From NCBI RefSeq assembly GCF_000227745.2, contig NC_018012.1:4313501-4377500 (forward strand): DNA of 64,000 nt. The letters run 5' to 3'. The first letter of the stretch is position 1; every line of letters begins with the position of its first letter. Source of the DNA: Thiocystis violascens DSM 198. Its GTDB lineage: Bacteria > Pseudomonadota > Gammaproteobacteria > Chromatiales > Chromatiaceae. Shown here piece after piece: positions 17,124-26,166 of this stretch. Under the pieces are notes generated by a model. That model saw only the letters and a program-made list of their open reading frames with translations, ran no database searches and was not told the DNA's origin. The position numbers were made by a program, and so were the translations under genes.

Positions 17124-18590
17124 GTGAACCAACTGCCTGAATACATCGGCGATGTCCCGAACGTCTCCGGCCATGAAGCCGAGCTGGAGCAGGTCGTCGC
17201 GCGGGGACGCGCGCGCACCCTGTTTGCCGACAGCGGTCGGATCGACTTCGGGTCCATCCGCTCCGCGACCGCCATCGCGCTGCATCAGCATCAGCCGCTG
17301 ATTCCGGCCGGCGGGGGCGATCTGCGCACCGCCGCGCTGATCAGCAATCTCCAGCACATGATGCACAACCAGCACATCGGCGATAACTACAACGCGCCGG
17401 CCTTCGTCTGGTGTTACAAGCGGATGGGCGAGTTCATCCCGCAACTGGTCGGGGAAGGGAAGTCGCCGCGCTGCATGCTGGAATATTCCGGCACCCTGCT
17501 GCACGGTCTGCGCAAGATGGGCGAGGATCATGTCATCGACGCGCTCAAGACCATCACCTGCAACCCGGATTACAACTGGGCCGCCGAATGGCTCGGCATG
17601 CCTTGGGGCCATGCGGTGGCGCCGTCCACGCCGGTGCAGGATTATCGGCTGCATGTCAAAGCCTTCCAGCATCATTTCGCGGCCATCTTCGGCTGGGAGG
17701 CGCTGGAACGGGTGCGCGGCTTCTCGCCCTCCGAGATGGCGCTGCCGAACCACCCCGATGTCGCCTACGAATTCGTCAAGACCCTGGTCGACTGCGGATT
17801 TCAATGGGTGCTGATTCAGGAACATTCGGTGCAGCAGGTCAGCAACGCCCGTCATCCGGAGCGTCCGCACATTCCGCACCGTCTGGTCTGCACCAATTCA
17901 AAAGGCGAGACGGCGAGCATCGTCGCCATCATCAAGACACAGGGGTCGGACACCAAGCTGGTGGCCCAGATGCAGCCCTGGTACGAGGCGCAGGGGCTCA
18001 ATCGGGTCGAGCTGGCCGGGAAATCAATCCCGCCGCTGGTGACTCAGATTGCCGACGGCGAGAACGGCGGCGTCATGATGAACGAGTTCCCCGGCAAGTT
18101 CATGGAAGTTGCTTCGCTCTCCAGTCACTCGGCGAATCCGATGATGAACGCCAGCGAATATCTGGAACATCTGTTTGCCATGGGCATCAAGGAAAGCGAT
18201 TTCCCCGAGATTCAGCCGATCTTCCATGACCGCATCTGGGCGCGGATACAGCCGGGCGATGGCCCCGAAAAACTGGCCAAGGCGATCGCGGAACTCAAGC
18301 AGGAAGACGGGCGTTTTCACATGGAAGGCGGTAGTTGGACCAATGACCTCTCCTGGGTCAAGGGCTACGACAATCTGCTCGGGCCGATGGAAGAGGCGAG
18401 TTCGCTCTTTAACGAAAAGGTGTTGCGCCCCGGCGTCTCGACCGATCATCCCAGTTACCGCAACGCGCTCTTTCATCTGATGGCGTCGCAAACCAGTTGT
18501 TATCGCTACTGGGGGCAGGGCGAGTGGACCGACTACGGACGCGAGATCTGCCGCCGGGCGAGCGAGATCGTGCGGCGCGATTTCGCCTGA
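17124..18590 (+). CDS. Glycoside hydrolase family 57 protein (second of two)
   Basis: The 488-residue product has the GH57 core: ALHQHQPLIPAG (motif 1), the GFSPSEMALP segment with likely nucleophile E204, and QIADGENGGVMMNE with likely acid/base D311. The C-terminal region SQTSCYRYWGQGEWTDYGREI is shared in pattern with the first GH57 (RAETSCNLYWGEDW), so the pair are paralogues. A GTG start with TAAGGAG 6 bases upstream is clear. The pair probably acts together on alpha-glucans. The exact activity cannot be read from sequence. Confidence 0.88.
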   Translation: MNQLPEYIGDVPNVSGHEAELEQVVARGRARTLFADSGRIDFGSIRSATAIALHQHQPLIPAGGGDLRTAALISNLQHMMHNQHIGDNYNAPAFVWCYKRMGEFIPQLVGEGKSPRCMLEYSGTLLHGLRKMGEDHVIDALKTITCNPDYNWAAEWLGMPWGHAVAPSTPVQDYRLHVKAFQHHFAAIFGWEALERVRGFSPSEMALPNHPDVAYEFVKTLVDCGFQWVLIQEHSVQQVSNARHPERPHIPHRLVCTNSKGETASIVAIIKTQGSDTKLVAQMQPWYEAQGLNRVELAGKSIPPLVTQIADGENGGVMMNEFPGKFMEVASLSSHSANPMMNASEYLEHLFAMGIKESDFPEIQPIFHDRIWARIQPGDGPEKLAKAIAELKQEDGRFHMEGGSWTNDLSWVKGYDNLLGPMEEASSLFNEKVLRPGVSTDHPSYRNALFHLMASQTSCYRYWGQGEWTDYGREICRRASEIVRRDFA

Positions 18591-18771
18591 TTGTAGTAAT
18601 CGAACGATTCGCCCCGATTTAAAGCGCGTCCAGCATGGTTTGCGTTGTTTGCGCATCGGATCGCCATTGGTTTCCGATGGACGAAGATGACTCGACACAA
18701 GCATGTTTATACTGGACGCGATTTTAAATCGGGGGCGATTTCAACCCTCGCCAAACAACACGGAGAAAGCG

Positions 18772-19845
18772 ATGGATGTTCATGAATCCCGGAAAAAGCC
18801 CGCATTGACCAAGAAGGTCACCCAAGTCGTGACGCTCTACGATCCCCGCGTCTGGAAAGAGAAAGGGTTCTGGTGGACCATCGGTCTGTTCCTGGTCACC
18901 TACTTCGTCGTCGTGGCGATCCTGGGGATTGTCTGGTCCCATTCGCCCGCCAGGTTCGACGTGCGCGAACAGGCGTTGTCCTTGGTCGATAACGACACAA
19001 CCAAGCTGGTGACAGGCACCGCCACGGCCGCGACGGCCATCCGCATCGCCGAGACCCTGCTGGATAAGCCAGGCGGTTATCTCACCAATGACATGACCCC
19101 GCCCGGAATCTATCTAGACAATATCCCGAACTGGGAATTCGGCGCTCTGACCGAACTGCGCGACCTCTCGGACTCGCTGCGCAATGACTTTAGTCGCGCC
19201 CAGTCTCAATCGGCCGAGGACAAAGATCTGCAGATCGCGCAGCCCCAGTTCAATTACAACTCCGACTCCTGGATCCTGCCGTCGACCGAGTCCGAATATC
19301 GCAAGGGTGTCGATGCGCTCTATCGCTACTTCAACCGGCTCACCGACAACAATGCGCTGGACGGGCAGTTTTTCGCGCGTTCCGATAATCTGGCCGTCTA
19401 TCTCCAGACGGTCGAGAAGCGTTTGGGCAGTCTGGCCCAGCGACTCTCCTATGCGGTCGGTCAGGCCCATTTGAATACGGATCTGGCCGGCGACCCCAGC
19501 GCCCGACAGTCGAAGCCGGCCCCGGATCTAGCGAGCACCAAAACGCCCTGGCTCCAGATCGACGATATCTTTTTCGAGGCGCGCGGCTATACCTGGGCGC
19601 TGTTGCACACCCTTCAGGCGTTGGAGATCGATTTCGAGTCGGTGCTGAAGGACAAGAATGCGCTGGTGTCGCTGAAGCAGATCGCCCGCGAGTTGCAGAA
19701 CACCCAGAATCCGATCTGGAGCCCGATGATTCTCAATGGCACCGGCTTCGGGCCGATGGGCAATCACTCGCTGGTGATGGCGTCCTATATCTCGCGGGCC
19801 AATGCCGCGATCGCCGATCTGCGCGCGTTGTTGCAGCAGGGTTAA
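18772..19845 (+). CDS. DUF2333 family membrane protein
   Basis: The 357-residue protein matches DUF2333: a basic N-terminus, one transmembrane helix (about 35-60, FWWTIGLFLVTYFVVVAILGIVW), then a large extracytoplasmic domain with TLLDKPGGYLTNDMTPPGIYLDNIPNWEFGAL and QFNYNSDSWILPSTESEYRKG. The ATG is preceded by GGAGAAAGC. No enzyme motif is known for this family. It follows the GH57 pair after about 180 bases and may be transcribed separately. Confidence 0.85.
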   Translation: MDVHESRKKPALTKKVTQVVTLYDPRVWKEKGFWWTIGLFLVTYFVVVAILGIVWSHSPARFDVREQALSLVDNDTTKLVTGTATAATAIRIAETLLDKPGGYLTNDMTPPGIYLDNIPNWEFGALTELRDLSDSLRNDFSRAQSQSAEDKDLQIAQPQFNYNSDSWILPSTESEYRKGVDALYRYFNRLTDNNALDGQFFARSDNLAVYLQTVEKRLGSLAQRLSYAVGQAHLNTDLAGDPSARQSKPAPDLASTKTPWLQIDDIFFEARGYTWALLHTLQALEIDFESVLKDKNALVSLKQIARELQNTQNPIWSPMILNGTGFGPMGNHSLVMASYISRANAAIADLRALLQQG

Positions 19846-19882
19846 TCACGTTCAACAATCGCCGACATGCTTGGCGACGGGG

Positions 19883-19920
19883 GACGGGCCTCTGGCCCGT
19901 CTGGCGGGCGAGACGCCCGC
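19883..19920. repeat. Two tandem GC-rich hairpins between convergent genes
   Basis: GACGGGCC-TCT-GGCCCGTC (19883-19901) and GCGGGCG-AGA-CGCCCGC (19904-19920) are two perfect stem-loops in the spacer between DUF2333 and the oppositely oriented cysC. There is no T tract, so intrinsic termination is uncertain. They could act as a bidirectional transcript barrier or be a dispersed repeat; the hairpins themselves are directly visible. Confidence 0.6.
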
Positions 19921-19949
19921 GCCCAATGTTTCACTGGTTTTTCAACCGT

Positions 19950-20618
19950 TCAGTCTGTCCTCGCCTGAGCAACGATACCCTGAACTTGAAGATACTCGAT
20001 GACCTCGTCGGCGAGGGTTTCCGGGTTTTTCTCGCCGGCATAGAGGGTCAACTCCGGCGAAACGGGCGCCTCGTAGGGATCGTCGATCCCGGTAAAGCCC
20101 TTGATTTCGCCAGCGCGGGCTTTCTTATAGAGTCCCTTGGGGTCGCGCGTTTCGCAGATCTCGATCGGGGTATCGACGAAGACCTCAATGAATTCGCCTT
20201 CCTTCATGGTTTGCCGAACCATGTCCCGATCCCGTCGATAGGGGCTGATAAAGGCTGTCAGGGTAATGATGCCGGCCTCCGAGAAGAGTTGCGCCACGGC
20301 ACCGATGCGCCGGATGTTTTCTTCCCGATCGATGGCGGAAAAACCGAGCCCGAAGCGCTGCGCAAACGCCTCGCCATGGTTCTCCTTGAGCATGCCGGGT
20401 CCGGCATTGAGCGCATGGCGGACGTTATCGCCATCGAGCACGGCGCTATGGATACGGCGTTCATGCAGCCGATGGTCGAGCGTGTTGGCGATCGTGCTTT
20501 TGCCCGATCCGCTAAGGCCAGTGAACCAGATCACGCAGCCCTTGTGTCCATAAAGCGCCTCGCGGCGGGAACGCGATACCTGGTGTTCGTGCCAGGTAAC
20601 ATTGGTGTCATTTGCCAT
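19950..20618 (-). CDS. cysC: Adenylylsulfate (APS) kinase
   Basis: The 222-residue protein phosphorylates APS to PAPS in sulfate activation. The P-loop GLSGSGKS (about 34-41), DGDNVRHALN, FISPYRRDRD and the KGLYKKARAGEIKGFTGIDDPYEAP lid region are all present. It lies 41 bases downstream of V-ATPase subunit A on the same strand, an odd partner, where subunit B would be expected. No cysD or cysN is in the window. PAPS here could serve sulfonation or assimilation; context does not decide. Confidence 0.94.
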   Translation of the reverse strand: MANDTNVTWHEHQVSRSRREALYGHKGCVIWFTGLSGSGKSTIANTLDHRLHERRIHSAVLDGDNVRHALNAGPGMLKENHGEAFAQRFGLGFSAIDREENIRRIGAVAQLFSEAGIITLTAFISPYRRDRDMVRQTMKEGEFIEVFVDTPIEICETRDPKGLYKKARAGEIKGFTGIDDPYEAPVSPELTLYAGEKNPETLADEVIEYLQVQGIVAQARTD

Positions 20619-20659
20619 GTGTTCGTCTCGATCCTGTCTTGTTTTCGATAAAAAACGGA

Positions 20660-22489
20660 TTATCCGGCAACCGCCTCGATTTCGCCCAGTAACCGCTTGT
20701 AATCCGGCGAATCCGGCTCGGCATAGTTGAAATTCTTGAACAGATTGGTAACCCGCGTAAAAAACTGACGCGCGGCGGCCTTGTCGGCAAGCGAATGGTC
20801 GCGCCCGATCAGCCGGTACAGCAGGTTGAAGGTCAATTGCTGGCGTTCCATCGGCACCGAGGCGTCGACCTTGTCGAAGGCGTCCTGTTGCAGATACACC
20901 ATATCCAGCAGCAATGCTTGTTGAAAAACGACATAGTCCTCGGTCGTGATGCCTTCCTCGCCGGTGACCTGCATCATCTGCTGCACGGCGTCGCCGCGCG
21001 CCAGGAGATCCTGCATGGCGCGCACCCGCTCGTTCCAGCTCGGATCCAAGTTTTGGGCATACCAGGGGGCGAGTTGTTCCAGATAGCGCGACCAGGAAAT
21101 GAGCGGGTCGATGGCGGGGTAGAAACGTTTGTAGGCGCGGTCATAGGAGAGTCCGAGGAAGCATTTGACCGTGCCCAGGGTCGATTGGGTGACGGGTTCC
21201 TCGAAGTTGCCGCCGGCCGGGGAGACGCTGCCGATCATGGTCAGGCTGCCCACCGCGCCATCGGCGCCACGGATCACGCCGGAGCGTTCGTAGAGTCCGC
21301 GAATCGCCGAGTCTAGATAGGCGGGAAAAGCCTCCTCGCCGGGGATCTCCTCCAGCCGCCCGGAGGTCTCGCGCATCGCCTGTGCCCAGCGCGAGGTGGA
21401 GTCGGCCAGCAGCAGCACCTCAAAGCCCATCTGACGGTAATACTCGCCGAGCGTGATGCCGGTATAGATCGACGCCTCGCGCGAGGCGACCGGCATGGAG
21501 GAGGTGTTGCAGATGATGATGGTGCGATCCATCAGCGAGCCGCCGGTCTTGGGGTCGCGCAGTTGCGGGAACTCGGTGATGGTTTCCACCACCTCGCCAG
21601 CGCGCTCGCCGCAGGCGACCACGATGACGATGTCGACTCCCGAATGCTTGGCCAGCAGATGCTGCAACACGGTCTTGCCGGCACCAAAGGGGCCAGGAAT
21701 ACAGCCGGTGCCGCCGCGCGCCACCGGAAAGAAGGTGTCGATCAGACGGATGGTGGTCGTCAGCGGTTGGTCGGGATAGAGACGCTCGGCGGTGCGGGTG
21801 CGCAGCATGTGCTCGGTTAGCACCCGGCGCACCGGCCAGCGCTGGGTCAGGTCAAGCGAGGTTTCATGACCCTGACGATCGCGAATCCGCGCCACCGGAG
21901 TATCGACGGTGACGCTGCCCTCCTGAATCCAGGTCACCTCGACCTCGCCCATTTGGTCGAAGGGCACCATGATTTTGTGCGTGAACGATCCCTCCTGCAC
22001 GGTCCCGAGCACCCCGCCCGCGCGCAGTCTGGCGCCGTGCTGCACGCTGGGCACGAACGACCACTTGCGGTGCATGTTCAGCGCGTCGAGGTCGATACCG
22101 CGCGGCAGAAAAACGCCATGTTGAATCGCGAGCTTTTCCAGCGGATTTTGCAGCCCGTCGTAGATCTCGCCGAGCAGTCCCGGACCCAGGACGACCGACA
22201 GCAACTCGCCGCTCTGGCGCACCGGATCGCCGATCGAAACCCCGCGGGTATCCTCGAACACCTGGATATCGGCCAGATCGCCGCGCACCCGCAGGATCTC
22301 GGATTTCAGCTCCTCGTGCCGACCATCCGGTCCGGTCCGTTCGGGCAGGATGAATGCCACCTCGTTTTTTTTCAGCGGCAGGCGCGCGCCATCCTTCCAG
22401 CCGGCCTCGATGGTCGCCAGGCTCTCTTGGATGGAGACGATGCGGGCAGGGCTGTCGGGCTGAGTCGGCATTGCAGGTTCGGATGTCAT
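20660..22489 (-). CDS. atpA: V/A-type ATP synthase catalytic subunit A
   Basis: The 609-residue catalytic subunit has the Walker A loop GPFGAGKT, the CGERAGEVVE segment, the LLADSTSRWAQAMRE region with Walker B-type hydrophobics, and the non-homologous insertion (about residues 110-200) typical of V/A-type A subunits. It hydrolyses or makes ATP at the soluble headpiece together with subunit B, which is not found in this window. Its start overlaps the stop of the DUF2764 gene upstream. It is the last V-ATPase gene before cysC. Confidence 0.95.
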   Translation of the reverse strand: MTSEPAMPTQPDSPARIVSIQESLATIEAGWKDGARLPLKKNEVAFILPERTGPDGRHEELKSEILRVRGDLADIQVFEDTRGVSIGDPVRQSGELLSVVLGPGLLGEIYDGLQNPLEKLAIQHGVFLPRGIDLDALNMHRKWSFVPSVQHGARLRAGGVLGTVQEGSFTHKIMVPFDQMGEVEVTWIQEGSVTVDTPVARIRDRQGHETSLDLTQRWPVRRVLTEHMLRTRTAERLYPDQPLTTTIRLIDTFFPVARGGTGCIPGPFGAGKTVLQHLLAKHSGVDIVIVVACGERAGEVVETITEFPQLRDPKTGGSLMDRTIIICNTSSMPVASREASIYTGITLGEYYRQMGFEVLLLADSTSRWAQAMRETSGRLEEIPGEEAFPAYLDSAIRGLYERSGVIRGADGAVGSLTMIGSVSPAGGNFEEPVTQSTLGTVKCFLGLSYDRAYKRFYPAIDPLISWSRYLEQLAPWYAQNLDPSWNERVRAMQDLLARGDAVQQMMQVTGEEGITTEDYVVFQQALLLDMVYLQQDAFDKVDASVPMERQQLTFNLLYRLIGRDHSLADKAAARQFFTRVTNLFKNFNYAEPDSPDYKRLLGEIEAVAG

Positions 22490-23181
22490 GGTCGCAGTTC
22501 CGTGATGGTGTCGAGCGCGGTCGGGGTCATTCCGGCGGCGATCAGTTCGTCAAAGCGTTCGACTGCCGCCTCGCCGCGATAACGGGTCCAGCGGGCGATC
22601 AGATCCCAGCGCATGACATAGATCACGACCGCCTCGAAATCGAAATAATGTCCGTCGCTGAGCCGTTCCAGGCGATTCCAGACGGTGCCGAGCAACAGCC
22701 GCTCCAGTCCGACAGTGTCGTCCAGGGCGAGCAGACGATTGGCCTCGGGCAGCCAGGGAAAGGCGCCTTCGAGACGAAATCCGGCTTCGTGCCAATGGCG
22801 CCGGATCTGCGCCGCCCAGCGGCCGTAACCCCAGCGGTTGTCGCTCGGCGCGGCATCGCCGCGCCGGCGGCGGCGCAGCGCCGCGACCAGGGTGCGCAAT
22901 TCCAGCCGCCAGATCACCAGATCGCGCGCGAAGGGATGGGCGATGGTCGGGACGAGCCGGTTGGCCCGCGCGACGGCTTGCGTGTCGGTCTGATCGAGAT
23001 CCTGCCGCGCCCAATCCTGTAGCTCGCCGAGGGTTTGCAGACACGCGAAGTCCTCCGGTTCCAGCAGGGCCAGACGTTGATTCAAGCGGATGCGCGACAG
23101 GGGCGTCTGTTTGGCGCTGAAGAGCGGCCCGTGATAGGGCAGGGCGCTCAACAGCATGGCGTAGCGATGGGCGTCGGTCAC
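22486..23181 (-). CDS. V-type ATPase subunit C-like (DUF2764) protein
   Basis: The 231-residue protein occupies the slot taken by DUF2764, the putative C subunit equivalent, between E and A in Chlamydia- and Borrelia-type V-ATPase operons. It is Arg- and Leu-rich and helical: MLLSALPYHGPLFSAKQTPLSRIRLNQRL at the N-terminus and FDFEAVVIYVMRWDLIARWTRY toward the end, both in keeping with that family. It would connect the stator and central stalk to the membrane sector. The call rests on position and family resemblance. It overlaps subunit A by 4 bases and ends 13 bases from E. Confidence 0.78.
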   Translation of the reverse strand: MTDAHRYAMLLSALPYHGPLFSAKQTPLSRIRLNQRLALLEPEDFACLQTLGELQDWARQDLDQTDTQAVARANRLVPTIAHPFARDLVIWRLELRTLVAALRRRRRGDAAPSDNRWGYGRWAAQIRRHWHEAGFRLEGAFPWLPEANRLLALDDTVGLERLLLGTVWNRLERLSDGHYFDFEAVVIYVMRWDLIARWTRYRGEAAVERFDELIAAGMTPTALDTITELRP

Positions 23182-23194
23182 GATCCTGGGCTCC

Positions 23195-23899
23195 TTATTT
23201 CACGGTGCCTTCGAGGATGGCGCGAAAACGCGGTTGCAGGTGTGCGAGCAGGATGGCCGCGACCTTGTCGTCGGTGAGGTCGATGTGCACGTCCTTGTCC
23301 TTGAGCGAGAGCCGGATCCCGCGCGATTCCTGATGGTCGACCGCGAAGGTGACGCCGGCGGACAAAATGTTGCCGGCCAGCGACAGCACGAAATGCGAGA
23401 GCGAGCCTTCGCGCAGTTCCAGCGGGTCGCGCCGCAGTTCCTCCGGACTGATCAGCGCCTTCGGAAGTTGGACCTCGACCGCCTGTCCGGCGTCGAGCCC
23501 GGCCTCGGCGCGACCTTTCGCGGCGACTTCCAGGATCAGGCGTTCGAGAAAGGCATCCTGTTCCATTTTGGCGGCGATCAGCCGCTTGACCTCGTCGCTG
23601 AAACGATCCGAGAGTTCCGCCTTCAGACGCAGCACGGTGTCGCGCATGGCGATCCGCAGCGCCTCTTCGCCGCCCTTTCTGAGCGTCTCCGCCTGCTGGC
23701 TCGCGATCTCGACGATCTGTTGCGCGCGCGCCTCGGCCTCGCGCACGATCCGCGCCGCCTGACGTTGCGCCTCGGCCTCGATGCGCTCCGCTTCCGAGCG
23801 CCCGACCAGAACGCCTTCGTCGCGCAGCCGTTCGATCAAGGTCTCGACGCCCGAGGACGCTAGATCCTGGGTCGCTTTTCGGTCCGGTGTCGCCATCAT
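23195..23899 (-). CDS. atpE: V/A-type ATPase peripheral stalk subunit E
   Basis: The 234-residue protein is a long Ala/Glu/Arg-rich helix at the N-terminus (SEAERIEAEAQRQAARIVREAEARAQQIVEIA) followed by a mixed alpha/beta C-terminal domain, the subunit E design. E forms the peripheral stalk that holds the head against rotation. Two in-frame ATG codons open the gene (MMATPD). It lies between K and the DUF2764 protein with short spacers. Confidence 0.85.
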   Translation of the reverse strand: MMATPDRKATQDLASSGVETLIERLRDEGVLVGRSEAERIEAEAQRQAARIVREAEARAQQIVEIASQQAETLRKGGEEALRIAMRDTVLRLKAELSDRFSDEVKRLIAAKMEQDAFLERLILEVAAKGRAEAGLDAGQAVEVQLPKALISPEELRRDPLELREGSLSHFVLSLAGNILSAGVTFAVDHQESRGIRLSLKDKDVHIDLTDDKVAAILLAHLQPRFRAILEGTVK

Positions 23900-23917
23900 G
23901 TCTGCTCCCCTGTCCGG

Positions 23918-24364
23918 TCAGCCTGGAATATTGCCGGCCAGCACCAGCGCGAAGACGAAGGCGAAGACCGCGAAGCCCTCGACGATGGCTGCCGGTGCTA
24001 GCGACAGACCGAAGATCTCGGGCTTGGTCTTGCTGGCATGGATGGCCGAGGCGCACGCCTGACCCTGGCGGATCGCCGAGAACATCAGCGCCAGACCGCA
24101 GAGGATGCCGATCCCGAACAGCGCGGGCGCGTTCTCCGGGGTCACGTCGCGTTGCAGGGTAAACATGACGACGATGCCATAGATGACCTGCGAGGAGGGC
24201 ATCACCGAGACGCCGATGTAACGTCCATAGCCCGAATCGGTATCGACCATGGCCCCGATCGCCGCCTGTCCGGCCACCGCGCAGCCGACGATGCTGCCGA
24301 TGGCCGCCAGGGCCATGGCGCCGTAGAGCCCCGCCCAACCCAGGGCAATCACGAACTCGTTCAT
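23918..24364 (-). CDS. atpK: V-type ATPase membrane rotor subunit K (c ring), two-hairpin form
   Basis: The 148-residue proteolipid has four transmembrane helices in two hairpins. Only the second hairpin keeps the ion-binding carboxylate (E129, PAAIVEGFAVFAFV), as in V-type rotors. MPSSQ (S58, Q59) in the first hairpin and Q100 in RQGQ correspond in spacing to the T64, Q65 and Q110 ligands of the Enterococcus hirae Na+ rotor, so Na+ coupling is plausible (inference from known ligands). Start and stop overlap or abut subunits I and E. Confidence 0.88.
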   Translation of the reverse strand: MNEFVIALGWAGLYGAMALAAIGSIVGCAVAGQAAIGAMVDTDSGYGRYIGVSVMPSSQVIYGIVVMFTLQRDVTPENAPALFGIGILCGLALMFSAIRQGQACASAIHASKTKPEIFGLSLAPAAIVEGFAVFAFVFALVLAGNIPG

Positions 24365-26166
24365 TCGTTTAACTCCGCTTTTTTGAAAGGCTTGAAGGGA
24401 TAACCCTCGCCGGCGAGGGCCCAGTTATAGAATTCGATGAAATTCAGCCGCAGACCGTGCACCACGCCGCTCATCAGACTGAGCACCAGATTGAGCGCGT
24501 GTCCGACCAGCAGAATGAGCAGCGCGAGAAAGAGCCCCAGTCCGGGCAGGTCCGCCGCCACCTGTCGCGCCAGATCGTTGAAGGTGATGGCGAGCGAGGC
24601 CGAGGCCAGACCCAGCGCGAAGAGGCGCAGATAGGACAGGACATCGCCGAAGACCTGCGTGACCTTGACCAGTTGCGCCAGACCGTCGAGCCCGCGCAGG
24701 GCGACCGCCTTGAGGCTGTCCGGGCGACGGTCGCTGCCCAGGAGAAAGACGCCCGCGAGTCCGCCGAGCGTCAGCGCCTGGCCGGATTGGGCCAGCCAGA
24801 CCGGCGCGTCGTCGCCGCTGCCCAGCCAGAGCGCGAAACCGCCGATCAGGGTCGCGATCCAGCTCAGGGCGGCGCGCCCGCTCGCGCGTTTGCGGTTGAT
24901 CGCCGCCATCTCCGCGTTGGCGAGGATCAGATGCAGCACGCCGATCCCGACCGAAATCTTCATCATGCTGTCGAAATCGTTGACATCCAGCAGCTTGAGC
25001 TGTCCCCAGAAGCTCTCGGGCGCGGGCGAGAGGCCGAAATAGCTGCCGACCAGGATGCCCCAGCCCAGCGAGGCGCCGGTCAGCGCGGCGGCCAGGATGC
25101 GTAGCCGACGCCCCAGATCGCCACGCCCGAGCCGACGCCAATAGGCGGCGAGCAGCAGCCCCAGCACCAAGGCGTAACCGGCATCGGAGAGAATCAGGGC
25201 GAAAAAGGCGGTAAAGGAAAAAAACAGCACCCGCGATGGATCCCAGGCGCGATAGGCCGGCATCTGATAGAAACCGACCAGATCCTGACCGGCGGCGATC
25301 GGCGCGGGATTCTCCAGCAGGGTCGGCGGCGCATCCTCCGGGCTGGGCGGTTCCAGGATCATGGCCAGACCCTGTTCATCGGCCAGCGCGCGGACACCCT
25401 CGGTATCGCGCTCGGCGAGCCAGCCCTGGACCAGAAACAGCGACTCGTCATCCAGGGTCTGGGTTTGCGCGAAGCGCATCCGGGCCTCGTCCTCGGCCTG
25501 CGCCAGATGACTCGACAGCAGATAGATCCAGCGGGTGAGCGCGTGCCGCTCGGCCTGGACCTCCTCGATCTCCAGTTCGGCGGATTCCAGCCGTCGGCGC
25601 ACCTCGGTCAGACTGAGCGCGCCGGTGTGGGCGCGCGGTACAGGAAGCGCGTCGCGAGGCGGTTCGTCCGGATGGACCACCACCACCCAGGATTGCCGAT
25701 GGTCGCGATGCACCACCTGCCAGGGTAAATCGAGTCCGGCCAATTCAGTCATCTGGCGCTGCGGCACGTGATAAAACCAAAGCTTGCGTCCCGCGAGATC
25801 GGCGGGTGAGGGCAGCTCGAAATCGCCCCAGGGCTCCAGTTCGATCAGACGCTGGCGCAGGGCGTCGCGACGGTCGCTCACGTCGCGCAGACGCTGTTGG
25901 TTGTCCAGCACCGTCTGGATGGTGCGGTCGATGTCGAAGGCGGGATCCTCGCGCACCTGACGGCGTTTCTCCGGCAGGTCGCGCAGATAGCGCAGGGCCT
26001 TGATGGCCTCGACCGCGTGCGCGGGTGGCGTGCGTTCCGGTTCGGCGGGCGCGGGGCCGAGCGGCAACAGATGCAGACAGCCGAGCGTCTGGAGCCGTTC
26101 CAGGACGGCGTCCTTCTCGCGGGCGAGACCGGCGAGGGTCAGTCGGTTCAGGGTGAGGATGCTCAT
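24361..26166 (-). CDS. atpI: V-type ATPase subunit I (a-subunit homologue)
   Basis: The 601-residue protein has a long cytoplasmic N-terminal half (about 1-330) with coiled-coil segments. A membrane half of about seven helices follows, from VLFFSFTAFFALILSDAGYALVLGLLLAAYW to LFLALLILLVGHALNLVLSLMSGVVHGLRLNFIEFYNW. The last segment carries the conserved Arg that faces the rotor carboxylate (GLRLNF). It forms the ion half-channels. The start is MSILTLNRL, overlapping the subunit D stop by 4 bases; the frame extends upstream as a shadow of D. Confidence 0.9.
   Translation of the reverse strand: MSILTLNRLTLAGLAREKDAVLERLQTLGCLHLLPLGPAPAEPERTPPAHAVEAIKALRYLRDLPEKRRQVREDPAFDIDRTIQTVLDNQQRLRDVSDRRDALRQRLIELEPWGDFELPSPADLAGRKLWFYHVPQRQMTELAGLDLPWQVVHRDHRQSWVVVVHPDEPPRDALPVPRAHTGALSLTEVRRRLESAELEIEEVQAERHALTRWIYLLSSHLAQAEDEARMRFAQTQTLDDESLFLVQGWLAERDTEGVRALADEQGLAMILEPPSPEDAPPTLLENPAPIAAGQDLVGFYQMPAYRAWDPSRVLFFSFTAFFALILSDAGYALVLGLLLAAYWRRLGRGDLGRRLRILAAALTGASLGWGILVGSYFGLSPAPESFWGQLKLLDVNDFDSMMKISVGIGVLHLILANAEMAAINRKRASGRAALSWIATLIGGFALWLGSGDDAPVWLAQSGQALTLGGLAGVFLLGSDRRPDSLKAVALRGLDGLAQLVKVTQVFGDVLSYLRLFALGLASASLAITFNDLARQVAADLPGLGLFLALLILLVGHALNLVLSLMSGVVHGLRLNFIEFYNWALAGEGYPFKPFKKAELNE

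Noticed and set aside
22354..23022. Plus-strand open frames across the V-ATPase C and E genes
   Set aside because: They are antisense shadows of overlapping, motif-supported operon genes.
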